From contig JAKJXP020000080.1 of the NCBI GenBank assembly GCA_022225965.2, positions 1-64,000 on the forward strand: 64,000 nucleotides of DNA. Reading direction: 5' to 3'. This document shows positions 44,700 to 57,022 of the stretch, piece after piece. The notes under the pieces were generated by a model. The model ran no database searches. It was given only the letters and a program-made list of their open reading frames with translations, and was not told the DNA's origin. Positions within the stretch are counted from its first letter, which is position 1. Each line of letters opens with the position of its first letter. A program made the position numbers and the translations under genes. This DNA comes from Diatrype stigma. Lineage: Eukaryota; Ascomycota; Sordariomycetes; Xylariales; Diatrypaceae.

Positions 44700-46361
44700 G
44701 ATTGCGGGCACCTTTCCTTCTCTTGTTCTTTCTATTGTTTGTCGGCCAAGTCGTTGTTCTTTCTTGTCCCGAGTAGGACGGCCGGGGTCCGAAAATAAGA
44801 AGGGAGGGGGATTATGACGCGATATGCGACGCGGCGGATAAGAGCATTCGTGGTCCGGGGTTTCGATAGATACCGTCCGTGGATAGACCTTGGCCGGGCT
44901 TAACCGGATCCGAATCAGGGGGACAGCAGCAGTAGGTATCGAGTAATATCAGCCAAATACGTATGTGTAGTAGACGGAATCTACTTCATCTAGACTACTA
45001 ATTGATGCTCTCGGACTGGCCAGCAGAGCAATGAAGCCGACGTTAAGAATCCGACGTTCACGAGGTGCGGGCACCAGCGCCAGCGGTGGTGGTGTTGGTA
45101 GTGGTAGTAACGCAACTCTCCGGTCTCGAATGATACTGTATAATATCCTGGTGGAATCGATACTTGGTACTGCACCCGCTGACTACTTCTTCATGATGGT
45201 CCGTTATTCGTCCGTCCGTCCGTTCGTTTGCTCGTTCATCAAAGTAGCTGTAGCTAAGGGGAGGGAAGAAAGACAATACGATGCGGGAGGTGATAGTCAG
45301 GAGAATCGATCGGATCGGATCGAATGCAGGTAAAGTGCGAAGTAGGTAAAGCAGGTATGTTGTATGTAGGCATGTAGGCATGTAGGCATGTAGGTATGTA
45401 ACTAAGCTGCTAGGTCCGGCTGATGGCGGTGGTGGTGGATAACGCGAGTTGCTGGTGATTTGACGTAAGCTTACTGGATGGGCGGACAGGCAGATGGTTG
45501 GGCTAATGGGTTAATGGGTTGCAGGTGATTCGTCCAGTCCTACAGTCCTACTGTAACATGCAAGTACAGGTAGCGAAGGATTGGGGAATGAGCAACGTGG
45601 CGGCTGAGCTGCTGAATTGCTGAACTGCTGGCTGAGCTGCTGGGATGTTAGGGGGGAAAGTAGCCATTCGTATTGGGGGAATGACGCTTTATGAAACCGG
45701 ATCGCATACACTCGTGTTGTACTTACAATACATAGTTACATACATACATGCGTACATATGGGTACTACACAGCCACCTCAGGCCATAGGCAACAGCAATA
45801 GATTATAAGGAACTTGCCGTTGTTTAAGAAGTTTGTTATAGTACCTTGGTTATAATATCACTTAAATTACCTGGATGGGTAGATGTGTAGACTAGGATTT
45901 CATGTAGCTGTTGATGTTGTAACATAGACGCATTGCCCGGTATATACCTAGGTACCTAGTATACGGGAAGTCCCTTGAGAGGCGGTAGGTCCCAAGCAAC
46001 CATTCACATACATGTATGTAGGTACTATAAGGGGAACTATAAGGGGAACTATAAGGGGACTATAAGGGGACTGACTATAACAGACTCCGTACAGACAGAC
46101 CGTCCTCGTACACAGTAGGTAGGATAAAATAACTAGAGCTCAATAACTACCTATGTGATGAAGTAAGACCTATACGCAACAGCAAAATCAAGTCAGACTC
46201 GCTCGAAAGTAAAGCAATGCCTGCATACATAAGGTAGTCTGATTCAAAGCTATCCGTCAAGGAGCTGACGCGACGCGACGTGACGTGACGTAACATGACA
46301 TACCTAAGGTACCTGGGTAGTTGCAGATTGTTAGTTACTTTATTTATATGTTTTACGACTG
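44700..46361. other. Intergenic
   Basis: 1.66 kb. It holds the Tvp38 promoter side, a GTAGGCAT tandem at about 45367-45398, and the 12-13-bp tandem at 46024-46075. No gene is recognised. Confidence 0.5.
46024..46075. repeat. 'ctataaggggaa' tandem
   Basis: Four to five copies of a 12-bp unit, ACTATAAGGGGA, with single-base length differences between copies. Intergenic. Confidence 0.9.
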
Positions 46362-48684
46362 CTATCGTCCCCGGTTGCCGCTGCTTCCACTCGGGCCCTT
46401 GGGAGGGTCTCGGACGAGGAGCCTCACCTTCCCATCTCCAATCTCGATTCCTTGGTCGAGTATGTCCACCTCCTCTTCCTTGGCCGAGCCCTTCTCCTTC
46501 TCCCCGTCTCGGCTCAGCGACTTGTCCCAGCTTCGAGCGTCGATGCCCAGGATCCCGCCCATGCTGTTGCGGTCACCCGGCACCGAGAACTCCCGGTACG
46601 CGTACCTCCATTCGTTGAGGAACGTCCGGATCGCCTTGCCCACCTTGTCTTTCCCATTCTTGCTGTGGTGGCCGGTGCCGGTGATCGCGTAGATCGGTCT
46701 AGCTTCCTCGCTGTTCTCCAGGAGGACCTTCTCAAGATAGTCCACCGCCTCCTCGGGATGCAAGCCATGGAGGTCTACGAAGAACTCCGGGCACGACGCA
46801 TTGCTCTTGTTGCGCTCCTCATACAGTTCTCGAGCCGCTTCACGGTGAGCCTTTCGCATGAGGTCGTTTTCACTCTGACCTCGGAGGCTAAGCGCCTTCG
46901 CTGCCCGAGCATCATTGCGATTCCAAGCTTGCGCGGCACTGAGATCACCATTAGTGTCTAGCAGGGTAGGACGTCGTTCAGAAAAAAACAAACCTCTGTA
47001 GGAACTTATTACGCAGGCCGCCGTGCTTGATGGCTTCCTGCCGAGCCTTTAGGTAGCCCTTGTTAGCTTTATCTCCCGTCTCGAGCCACGGAATGTGCTT
47101 AGGCATGGAGATGGCCTGGGCAGTAGCGCTGTTTTCCCCATTCTTTACGTTGGTAGCACTCCCATTGCGACCGATCTTCTTCGAATCCTGTCGAGTAGTC
47201 ACCGGTGCAGGAGATGGAGACATTTTCACTATGTCCGCTAGGGAGCTTGAAGTAAAGTTCTCCTTGGGTCCATGCCCGTGTCCACCCCGCTTCCCATGGT
47301 GTTTCTTGCTGGGCTTGGAGGTAGCCGATCCAAGAGAAGGAAAAGCATCATTGTCATCTATGGAAGGTGCGCTCATCCCTTCCTTTGCTGGAGCTTGATG
47401 TCGGCTATTGGGACGCGAGCGAGACCGAGGCCTGTCGTACGCATGTGACGGCTTCAGCCCCGGCGGCGGGGTCATCCTGGCATTCGGGTAGTTGAAACTG
47501 GCGGCGTTAGGGTTGAGCTCCGGAGTGCCCGGCCTGAGTGACGGGAAGGAACCCAAGTCCTGCACTTGAAGATTCTGCGCCTTCTGTGGCGGCGTTCGAC
47601 TCCCGTCCACAGTAAGCCGGTTCATCAGATGAGCAGGGTCGTGGGAGAAGATACAGGTATCCCCCGCTAAACAGTTGCCCATAACCCAGTATCTACTCAT
47701 GTCAGCAACTTTATATACACGAGTACATCGGCACATGGCATTAACTTACTTGCAGAGATGATTGCTCAGATCATGGCTAAATCGGCAATCCGCCCGGAGA
47801 CATTGTCCGGTAGATAAGTAGAACTTGCATATAATGCCGGATTTGTGCTGAGCCGACGGAGTAGAGGGTCGCTTCTGCCCATCTGGTGTCAATGACTTCC
47901 CGATCAACACACTCTTAGATTCAGGTGCCAGCATGGAAACGTCCGTGCCATCTTGACCCTGGGTCTCCATGATGGCGGAGATAGTAGCGCTTAAGTCGTA
48001 CCCATGCATGGCGAGAGCTGCCTCAATCTCTTCGTCTGTTTTCGACTGACCAAGTATAGACCGCAACATGTCGTAAGGGGTCATGTCTGTCTGCTGGGCA
48101 GAGACATACTCGGGTGCGGCCGCATTCAAGCTTGTGGAAGTCCCCAAGGACGAAGAGACGCTGGCAGCATCGTCGCTTACGAGCCAATCTACGTTTTCGA
48201 TTTGTATGTCACCAAATATCTCCTGTGACGGGCTTGTATCACTAGCAAACTCGTAGGCATTCAGGTTTGGACTATGGGGGATGGCCGGCGCAGCGAACGC
48301 GAGACGGGGCGAGGGGCGAGGCGAAGAGAAAGGCGAGACAGTAGACGATTTGGTCCTACTGAGGCTCGTCGGCACAAACCCGGGGGGAGCCAAGGGACTC
48401 ACTCCCAGGCGAGGCGACCCCGACAAGGGGGTAGAAGAGCGTTGCCACGAGGCTGGCGATGGTCGACGGAGGATCGTCTGCCGGATCGGGGGAGGTGAAG
48501 TGGCAGAGCCGCCTCCATCGCGGTATCTCCAAAGCACGTCTAGTATAATATTCTCAAGGGAGGACCCGGTCAACGTGGTCTCCTTCTTGAGCAACTCCTC
48601 CAGCTTATCCGTCTTGTCTTCATCCTCGAGGCTCGAGTCCTGCAGAATAGGGAGGCATATCTCGTATGTCTCGTCGGAAACCAT
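46362..48684 (-). CDS. CUE/UBA-like - 2xCCCH zinc finger - PAM2-like - DUF1771 - Smr protein, 3 exons
   Basis: Exons are 48684-47750, 47692-46994 and 46938-46362, giving 736 aa. A helical CUE-like region (about 1-55) opens it. A second UBA/CUE-like helix bundle reads DMLRSILGQSKTDEEIEAAL near 212. Two CCCH fingers are intact: C286-C295-C300-H304 and C311-C319-C325-H329; the first intron falls in codon 312, inside finger 2, which supports the join. A PAM2-like motif (TPELNPNAASFNYP, about 368-382) could bind poly(A)-binding protein. DUF1771 (about 554-590) and an Smr domain follow, with DLHG (600-603) and GTGHHS (632-637). The CUE plus Smr pairing is that of the Cue2/NONU-1/N4BP2 no-go-decay endonucleases, so mRNA cleavage at stalled ribosomes is a reasonable inference. 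The nuclease activity is not shown by sequence. Confidence 0.88.
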
Positions 48685-51371
48685 GGTTGCACAGGTGTAT
48701 TTGTATTGGAGCGAGCATCTAAGTGAGGTTTCTCCGAGGGATGGAAGACAAGAAAAGAGTCTGGTCGGTTATCGAGTGAAATCTACGGGCTGTATGGGTA
48801 GGCGAGCCGGTCTACAAGGCTGACTGGGTGATGTGGTATCAGCAAAAACGTTGTCTTCATGTCAGACCGTAAGCCTCTGGACAGGCTTACCCTAAGAACA
48901 CAGGAACAAAGGAACGTTAGTCATATTATTTATAGGAGGGCTATACAGTCGATGCGTTGCTTCGACGTGTGCCACTCGAGAAGAGGAACCGTCCAACCGT
49001 GGACCGCGCGAAAAGGGGAAGTGCTAACTAAAGGATAAGTGCCACGGGTGGTAGGCAACAACTAGCATCATGCGAACGCTGCAAGACGAACGGGACAGGA
49101 GATCTCAAGATTAGGATAGGTGTGGCTCTGAGGCTATTGTACTGCAGGTACAGAAGGTGCCGGAGGTGTAAGGAGAGGAACCGTGGCACCAGGCGTGCAC
49201 GGGGTAGGGAGGCAGTGAGGATAAGGAGGACAAGGAGGGTCTACCGAATGTATATAGAAAGTAGTACGAGGTAAAGGGTGTTGGATCACAGAGGTGATAA
49301 GTTGCTGGTAATGAGATGAAGAGGTGATGAGAGTGAGTACGAAGTACGGATAGAAGTTGGATAGAAGGGGAACATCGAAGATGACAAGGTCTCAGGTCCC
49401 AGGTCTCCGGCCTCAGAGGTCAACTGAAGTGAAGGTAAAGTAAAGCAGCAAAGCAGAGCAGAGCAAAGAACCAGAAGAGACAGGAAGCCTCGTCGCCCGT
49501 CGGAACTCAGCTGCATGTAGCTTAGTACCTCCCTTCCACTAGGGACCTCCAGGGCTCCTGCTAGGGACCTAGGTATGTATGTATGTAGGTACTCCAAATT
49601 GTTGTACCTCCTTATCCACTCTTGTACCTAACCGTACCTGGCGGAGCGGCGGAGGTAGGTACATGCAACTAACGAGCTGGACAAGCCACTCAATGTCGAT
49701 GTTGCCATTCACTGCTATTACAACTAGTAGTCTAGTACCCTCTAATGTCCTATTACTGGACGGGACCCAGTGGGCTGGTGCTGTGGCAGCACCTGCACTC
49801 GTTGACATCAATGGCTGGGGGCTGCTGGCACATCCATCTACAGCTAGCCTGGGCCACGGGGAGACCGCGTGCATACGTACATACATACATATATATGTAC
49901 ATACATACAGTCATCCAGACAACCACCAAACAGCCCAAGCAGCCGGGCTTTGATTAAAGTGAATCAACCGACCACGAGCCACTCGTTCCCAGTCTTCCCG
50001 GTCTCACTCGCTATCTCCATCTTGCCCATCATGCTCGTTCATTGGACTCTCAACCTCATTGGAGTCAGCATGGGAGTTCCCGTTACCCATGGGCCAAGGG
50101 GCACTACGAATAGGACCATGTGCACATGTATGTGTTCACCTTCTTCCTAGGTACCTCCTACTCCTACCCCATACATACCTCGTACATATGTATGGGTAGG
50201 AGTATGGTGTATGGACTGCCTTATCATAGCCGTCAAGCTTCCAAGTTGGAAGCTCGGCCAGTCAGTTCAATTAGCCTTACCGGCCGTACCTAGGTACAAG
50301 AAAAACCCCGTACAGAATTGCATGTGCGCCTGTTGCAGAAAAGTCCCCCAACATTTAACATTTCATGCAGGTGCTTGTACTGCGGCTTCTTCCAACAGGA
50401 CGATCCAACAATAGTCGTTGTCCTGATAACCTTGTAAGGTGGAAGCTGCTCGGTGCATCGTACCTCCAGGGCTGAGTACCAATAGTCAGCCGTACTACAT
50501 ACATACCTATCATACTATACTATCTCCTGTACTTGCGTGTGCTTTATAGCATGTAAGTGGTTCCAACTTACCACCTACATACCTACCGGCAGGTAACATT
50601 ACCTGGAGCAAAGGTTCAGGTTGTTTACTGAGGTACCTTGGACTTATGTAATGCCATCGCGGCAAGGGAAGCATGTGCTTCAACTCTGGACCCTCCGGTC
50701 TCCTTTTCCAGGGGCACCACCATCGATGGCCGTACTTCTGAACTACATACCTGCATAGTACCTACCTAGGTACTTATAGCTGTCGGTGTTCCACTAAACA
50801 TTTAAAGCTAGGATCCCTACACGTAACTTGAAACATACGCCAACAATGAACGTTGGAAGGATTACGTAGTAGTATACAGCCTTATCTCGGCCGGCTCCAA
50901 CTTTTCCATATCGATCTACGACGAAGTGTAAGTTCCTCGACGTTCAAGCATCCCACCTGTTATAAGATCGAGGAATTTGGAAAAGGCAACATGGGATGAT
51001 AATACCTAGGCAACCGCGGTCTGTCTATAGGCACTGAGCCTCTGAGCCTCTGACCCTCTGACCCTCTGACCCTCTGACCCTCGAAATTTCTCCTCGTTAC
51101 GCAAACAGACACAGTATGGCCCATGTGAAACACACTTGTCGTAGGTTGGCATTCCTCGCAAGCCACCTGGAGAGTCATAAAAATCACGTCATAGAAGGAG
51201 GATGAACGCAGACGTAGGATTTTGTATTTCAAGTGCATGTAGTTGCACACAAGCATACCTAGAAATGCAACATATATACATATATGTGTGTATGTGTGTA
51301 TGTGTGTATATATAGCAGAGAAGGCTAGTCGAAGACACCACTCTCACAGACAGTTTTCCCAAGCGGCCAGA
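48685..51371. other. 2.7-kb intergenic region
   Basis: No gene recognised. It is rich in TACATACATA/TACCTAGGTA words (for example 49865-49910 and 50286-50297), with an 8-bp CTCTGACC minisatellite at 51034-51081 and a TATGTGTG run at about 51280-51313. Confidence 0.55.
51034..51081. repeat. 8-bp CTCTGACC minisatellite
   Basis: About six head-to-tail copies with the leftmost two reading GAGCCTCT. It lies about 290 bp 3' of the F-box/JmjC gene. Confidence 0.88.
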
Positions 51372-53165
51372 TCAAGGTATATCTTCATCGCTATCCCCAG
51401 AACTAAAGCCAAAACTGAACCCTCCTGTCCCGGTTTCGGACTCTTTGTTGTTGCTGTTGCTGCCAACCGTCTCTTCCCACTTCCGCTTCTTCCCCTGGTT
51501 TCTTCGTTCCACCTCCGCCAGGGCGTCCGCGAGGAGCTCCGGATACTGCTTTTTCAGGCGCTGGACGAACATGTCGAAAGGATCTTCCACGTCCTTCTTG
51601 AAACCGGTGACTTGGTCCGGCTTGTCGCGGAGGAAGGAGAGCACGTCGGCCAGGTGCGATTTGGGCACGAAGTTCTGGGTTAGAGCTATGCCATCTTCTA
51701 GATTCACCACCAGGTGCCACCACCCGCTCGGCACGTGCAGGATCTCTCCTGCTTTGCAGACACCCTCGACGCAGCCGGGTTGCCTTCGAGCTTCGGCGTG
51801 GAACTCGAGCAGCCACTCTGCTATGCTGAGCGGACTAGTGACCTCGCTGCTATCCTCGGAGACATAGACGCCCGGGACCTGCGTCTTGGGAGGGAACATG
51901 ATCCAGTACTTAGAGCCTTGTATGACAGCGTTCCATGCCGACGTGCTGTTTGGGTCTTTGTGGAACGTTGAGCCGCTCCGCGCGGGGCCGATGATGAGCC
52001 AGCGATGTGCCGGCCTTTCCTGGCCGAGCAACTCGAACAAGTCCGAACCGAAGCTTTCAGGTGGCCAATACACGGAACCCTGGTCGTGTCCGATCCGAAT
52101 GTTCATCTTCTCCGCAAAGCTTCGATCAAACAGGTACAACGGACTCTCGTCATCGTTGTTGGTCATGTAGTCATGGTACGTAGAGAAAGGCCAATCCACC
52201 GCTTCCGCGCGGAATTTGATGCCAGAATACTGGTTTAAGAGACTTTCGATGCTCCATTCGCTGAAAACCGGCCACTCCTGGATGCATTTGGTCAGGATGA
52301 AGGGCCTGTTGCTCCAGTGTTGTGCGAACTCTTCATACGTGAGTGTCTCGAGTCGGTTGATGTGGTTTGCTTGGGGTATGTTGGAAGTATATTTTTCCAG
52401 GACGACATGACTACAGGCAAACGGCCTATGCAACACGTCTGAGAAAACACTATCACAGTTGACCTCGGCCTGTTGCCTAGGAAGGATTTCAAGTAGCGTA
52501 GCCCTCCAGGAGCCTCTCCAGACTATCTGAGCTTGTGACCTGTCGTGATATTAGCCTAGTTGTCGACTCATTGGTGAGTCAGACTCAGAACGAGATGCTT
52601 TGGTGAACGGGTGCATTATTGGCTCTTGCGGCTTATTCGAGCTAGGGCACAAATCCATCTCGATGGTAGACGATGGATGGTAGCCAAAATTGACTACATA
52701 AATAGACACTAAACACATAGGGGCTGTGACTCACTCAAGAAACAGGGGCTTCCATAACTCGTCAGAGCGGCAAAAAGCGTAGAGAAAGCGGCAGGTTGCT
52801 CCTAAGATGCTTAACGAATGGGGTTCGAGATATTCTAGGAACTGTAGAAGCATCTCATCTGGGAGTAGGCCAAGGCTACCAAGTGATTGTCGTGCAATGG
52901 GACCTGATGCAAAATACTGGTTGCCCAATGGCTTAACACCGAGAGGATGGGTTGGAATAGGGATGGAATTTGATGTAGCCTCAGCTGCGGTGGCATCCTC
53001 CAGCATCTCGCTCCTAATGTCCCATGATGCTCCTGGTGCTCCTGGTGCTCCTGGTGCTCCTGGTGCTCCTGGTGCTCCTGGTGCTCCTGGTGCGCCTGAC
53101 ACGCCCGGACCAGCACCACCAGCACCACCAGCATCACCGTAGCTGATATCCTTGCTAAACAACAT
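51372..53165 (-). CDS. F-box / JmjC dioxygenase-like protein (JMJD6-like), 2 exons
   Basis: Exons are 53165-52735 and 52539-51372, giving 532 aa. The intron (52734-52540) joins LWKPLFLE-SQAQIVWRGSWRATLLE in frame, which is the usual F-box to JmjC linker. The F-box (about 98-140) reads LGLLPDEMLLQFLEYLEPHS, then RFLYAFCRSDELW. The JmjC domain (about 270-435) has the iron ligands His337 and Asp339 (STFHKDPNSTSAWN) and His419 (PSGWWHLVVNL), and Lys354 (IQGSKYWIMFPP) in the 2-oxoglutarate position. JmjC enzymes of this class are lysyl hydroxylases or demethylases; the F-box suggests binding to Skp1. The C-terminus is acidic (GFSSGDSDEDIP). N-terminal residues include seven Gly-Ala-Pro units. The start at 53165 is the most upstream ATG after an in-frame TAG at 53220; an upstream coding exon cannot be excluded. 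Confidence 0.87.
53029..53096. repeat. 9-bp minisatellite coding for (Gly-Ala-Pro)n
   Basis: About seven and a half nearly perfect copies of GCTCCTGGT on the plus strand, translated on the minus strand as a collagen-like GAP run just upstream of the F-box. Confidence 0.92.
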
Positions 53166-54314
53166 GAGGCTTGACGGAGTTAGGATTTGAGTTGGTGCTT
53201 TATTTCTAACGTCTAACACCTAGACCGTACCATTGAAGATCCCGAACTCAGTATCTAACTAGTTCGAGAGGCGAGACAGATTGGCAGGACAGATGGATAG
53301 ACAAGCTGACAAGGCAGCTACCCAGATGGCAAGGGTATCTATGCTTATTGTTAGGCAGCGAAGGTGCACTGTTCCCGTTCCCGTTGTTCATGTGAAGTTG
53401 CGGATAGCAAATGCCCCTTTGAGTAATTTATTGCCGAAAGTATGAGTCGATTCCCACATCATTTGAGCCTGCATGTGCAAAGCTGGCTGGCTGATGCATG
53501 GGATGGAAGAGGCGAATTCCCGGTTTTTCGATACCTTAGGTAAAGTGTGTATGTATAGGTACTACCTAGCATGTATACCAGCAGGCAAAGCCAACGATAG
53601 GGCAATGATGCAGGTGGGATTAGGTTGGCACGGTTAGGTACCTATTATAGTGCCCTGAATGTCATACCACGGCAGCATGGAGGGGCTTGAGGGGCAACGT
53701 TGGTGGGACCGTGGAAGGGAGCAAGAAGGCAGCGAAGGCTGGGTACATGCCCAAGTGCGTACGTAGAACTAGAAAAATAATTAAAACGTAAAGAAAAAAC
53801 TTTCCGTCCAGGCCAGTGAACCCTGTCAAAGCAGGTTACCCCACTAAGTCACAGCTGGTAGGTAATCTTATCAGCGCTCGGACAGGCTCAGACAGGCTCC
53901 GACAGGCGCAGACGGACCGCCACCCAGAATTCACCCATAATTTTTTTTTCTCCCCCTCCAGGCAGGCGACCCGCCTTTCACCTACTTCCTGGGGTTACAA
54001 GATAAACTTGGGAATTTTTTTTCCTACTTTCCCTTACCCAAAATCTCTTCAGATTTTCCACAACAGCATCCACCCGATACGAACAACCGCCTCCGTGGAA
54101 GATATAACTCTCGCAATAAGCTGAGAGTATAGATTCCATTTCGTTTCTCGTAATTTAATTCTTTTCCTCCTCGGACTTCCCTTGCTTTTCGCAGCAAAGG
54201 TCCCGCGCACACTTGTCGAACATCTCGACCCCACCACCGATCTTCCGATTCAGACTTCTTGAATTCTAAGCAGAGCTTGGAATTCAGGCAGCCTCATCCA
54301 ACTCAACCGCAAAC
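53166..54314. other. Divergent intergenic region between the F-box/JmjC and eIF4A genes
   Basis: 1.15 kb with T- and C-rich tracts at about 53940-53960 and 54015-54030, upstream of the eIF4A ATG. Such pyrimidine tracts are usual in promoters and 5' UTRs of highly expressed fungal genes. A 5' UTR intron is possible; no coding gene is seen. Confidence 0.5.
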
Positions 54315-55871
54315 ATGGCTGACAAGGGACTCGAGGACATCGAGCAGTCCCAGATCGAGTCCAACTATGACGAGACCGTCGACTCCTTTGACGAGATGGC
54401 CTTGAAGGCCGAGCTCCTTCGAGGTAAGTTGATAGATAACACCGCCCTGTGATAAGGACCGACGCGAGATTATTGTCTCCAGGTTTCATCGGAAAGACAA
54501 CAACTAACGTGGATTCGCAGGTGTCTACGCCTATGGCTTCGAGCGCCCGTCTGCTATCCAGCAGCGTGCCATCATGCCGGTCATCAAGGGTAAGTCGATT
54601 CTACTTGCGACATTTCCCCTCCGCCCTCTGCCCTCCGTCTTCCCCCCTCTCCTCCCCCTCCCCCTCCTCTCTCTTTCCCTCCATATATCCCTCTCCTTGC
54701 TACCTACTCTCACCTCTTGACTATTTGATTGTTTCTCTCTCTCCCTCCTCTTGTTCTGCAGCACTTCTGGTTACTAACATGCGACAGGTCACGATGTGAT
54801 CGCGCAGGCCCAGTCCGGTACTGGCAAGACCGCTACTTTCTCCATCTCCGTTCTCCAGAAGATCGATCCCGCCGTGAAGCAGTGCCAGGCGCTTATCCTT
54901 GCCCCCACCCGTGAGCTTGCTCAGCAGATTCAGAAGGTTGTCATTGCCATCGGAGATTTCATGAACATCGAGTGCCATGCTTGCATTGGCGGAACCAGCG
55001 TCCGTGATGACATGAAGGCCCTTCAGGATGGTCCTCAGGTCGTTGTTGGAACTCCTGGCCGTGTCCAGGACATGATCCAGCGACGATTCCTCAAGACTGA
55101 CGGCATGAAGATGTTCGTCCTTGACGAGGCCGATGAGATGCTTTCGGTATGTTCCTACCCTCCCTATTCCCATCCATATCGCTACTTCGCAGCAGTCGCT
55201 AATACTTGGGATTACAGCGTGGTTTCACCGAGCAAATCTATGACATTTTCCAGCTCCTCCCCCAGTCTACCCAGGTCGTTCTTCTGTCCGCTACCATGCC
55301 CCAGGATGTCCTTGAGGTCACCACCAAGTTCATGCGTGACCCCGTCCGTATTCTCGTGAAGAAGGACGAGCTTACCCTCGAGGGTATCAAGCAGTTCTAC
55401 GTCGCTGTCGAGAAGGAGGAGTGGAAGCTTGACACTCTCTCCGATCTGTACGAGACGGTCACCATCACCCAGGCTGTCATCTTCTGCAACACCCGCCGAA
55501 AGGTCGACTGGCTCACCGACAAGCTTACCGCCCGTGACTTCACCGTGTCCGCCATGCACGGCGATATGGACCAGTCTCAGCGTGACCTGATCATGAAGGA
55601 GTTCCGCTCTGGATCTTCCCGTGTCCTGATCGCCACGGATCTCCTCGCCCGAGGTATCGATGTCCAGCAGGTCTCTTTGGTCATCAACTACGACCTGCCC
55701 GCTAACCGCGAGAACTACATCCACCGCATCGGACGAGGTGGTCGTTTCGGCCGGAAGGGTGTTGCCATCAACTTCGTCACCGCGGAGGATGTCCGCATGA
55801 TGAGAGAGATCGAGCAGTTCTACAGCACTCAAATTGAGGAGATGCCCATGAACGTTGCCGACCTCATCTAA
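54315..55871 (+). CDS. TIF1: Translation initiation factor eIF4A (DEAD-box RNA helicase), 4 exons
   Basis: eIF4A unwinds mRNA 5' leaders as part of eIF4F. Exons are 54315-54423, 54521-54589, 54788-55146 and 55218-55871, giving 396 aa, the family length. All motifs are present: Q motif [10 protein letters not shown], Walker [26 protein letters not shown], and in domain 2 [18 protein letters not shown] and HRIGRGGR. It ends with the conserved MPMNVADLI. All four exons join in frame with GT..AG introns. The second intron (198 bp) is pyrimidine-rich. Codon use is C-ending and biased, as expected for an abundant protein. Orthology to eIF4A rather than Fal1 is supported by the N-terminus ([14 protein letters not shown]) and C-terminus. 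Confidence 0.97.
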
Positions 55872-57022
55872 GCAACCACCCAGACACGACTCGTTACGCC
55901 AAAAAGTTCCTTTGTCCTTGCATAGGGATACATACATTTCACGCGCATCTTGGGGCAGTGCCCGCCTAGTGGAGGCGGGTTGCCTCGGGGTTCGCTAGAC
56001 AGGAGGACATACGTTTCTTATCATGATCTAGCCGGTGTCATACACATGCAGTTGACAGAGGCCGGGATCGGAAAAATGGTATCGCTTGATGATGCATCTG
56101 GGGCGTGATGGCTAGGTTCCAGCACCTAATATGATGATAGGTGCACTCAGACTTCGCCGACGGTGTTCGGTTGGGTTTCTACTTGCGTTTCTTTTGATGA
56201 TGTCTGTACCTAGGCCGCCAGATTCCTCAATAAAGATTTCCTAAAGCTTTAAACAACTTGCTCTTGTTCGTCAGTTTCGTGTGATTGGCTGATCATATTT
56301 GCGTGCTTGATCATTTCTTGTTCAGGGTCCATACAGGCTGGCTACAGTGTGTCCTGACAATGAGTCACGATGCCCTGAAATTTAATCACGTTTCAACTAC
56401 GGCGAGGGTATGAAAGACACCCGAGCATACTAACTATGCTTTGTATTCTCTGACCCTCGATGATGTGATAAAAGGGGGTTGAAACGGCCAGGAGATAACT
56501 ACGTTATGGCCAGGTGAATACCTAAATATGTTACTGCCTAAGATTATACGCATTGCCAGTCGAGAATATACCTTGGTAAGCAATTAATTGGTTTTACTAC
56601 AATACCTAGGTAGCCGTTATGATATCTCCAACGATATCTAGATTCCAAGGCGGTCATACCTGCCTTGCCTTCATACGTACCTACCTAGGTATAGGTACGT
56701 TCCCACAGTCCATGTGATTATAGTAGGGAGGTATGTCCTTGCCTCTTTATGAAAAAGTGTCGTGCCTTCCATACTTGATTACATCCAGCAAGATGGATTT
56801 GTGTTGCTGTCTCCCTTTTCTCAAGGTATTCCTTTATTGCACCAGAACCAGAACCACATAATGCCCTTCAACTTCAACCGTCAAGTCTCTCAAGTTCCAA
56901 TCATGGATATCTGAGTCAAAACTCCCACACCGCCTAGACTTAGCATTTTTATCTTCTCTTCTGCCTTGCTATAATTTTTACCTTTGTGTCTTCACTGCTC
57001 GGTATTCCTGCCTCTAGCAGCC
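55872..57022. other. Intergenic
   Basis: 1.15 kb with the eIF4A 3' UTR at the left and several ACCTAGGT words (56604-56611 and 56682-56689). No gene recognised. Confidence 0.5.

Noticed and set aside
44700..44711. Upstream start for the Tvp38 gene
   Set aside because: The codon at 44711 is GTG; the first ATG in frame is at 44699.
55212..55937. 241-codon minus-strand frame over the eIF4A gene
   Set aside because: Antisense shadow of the strongly codon-biased helicase exon 4.
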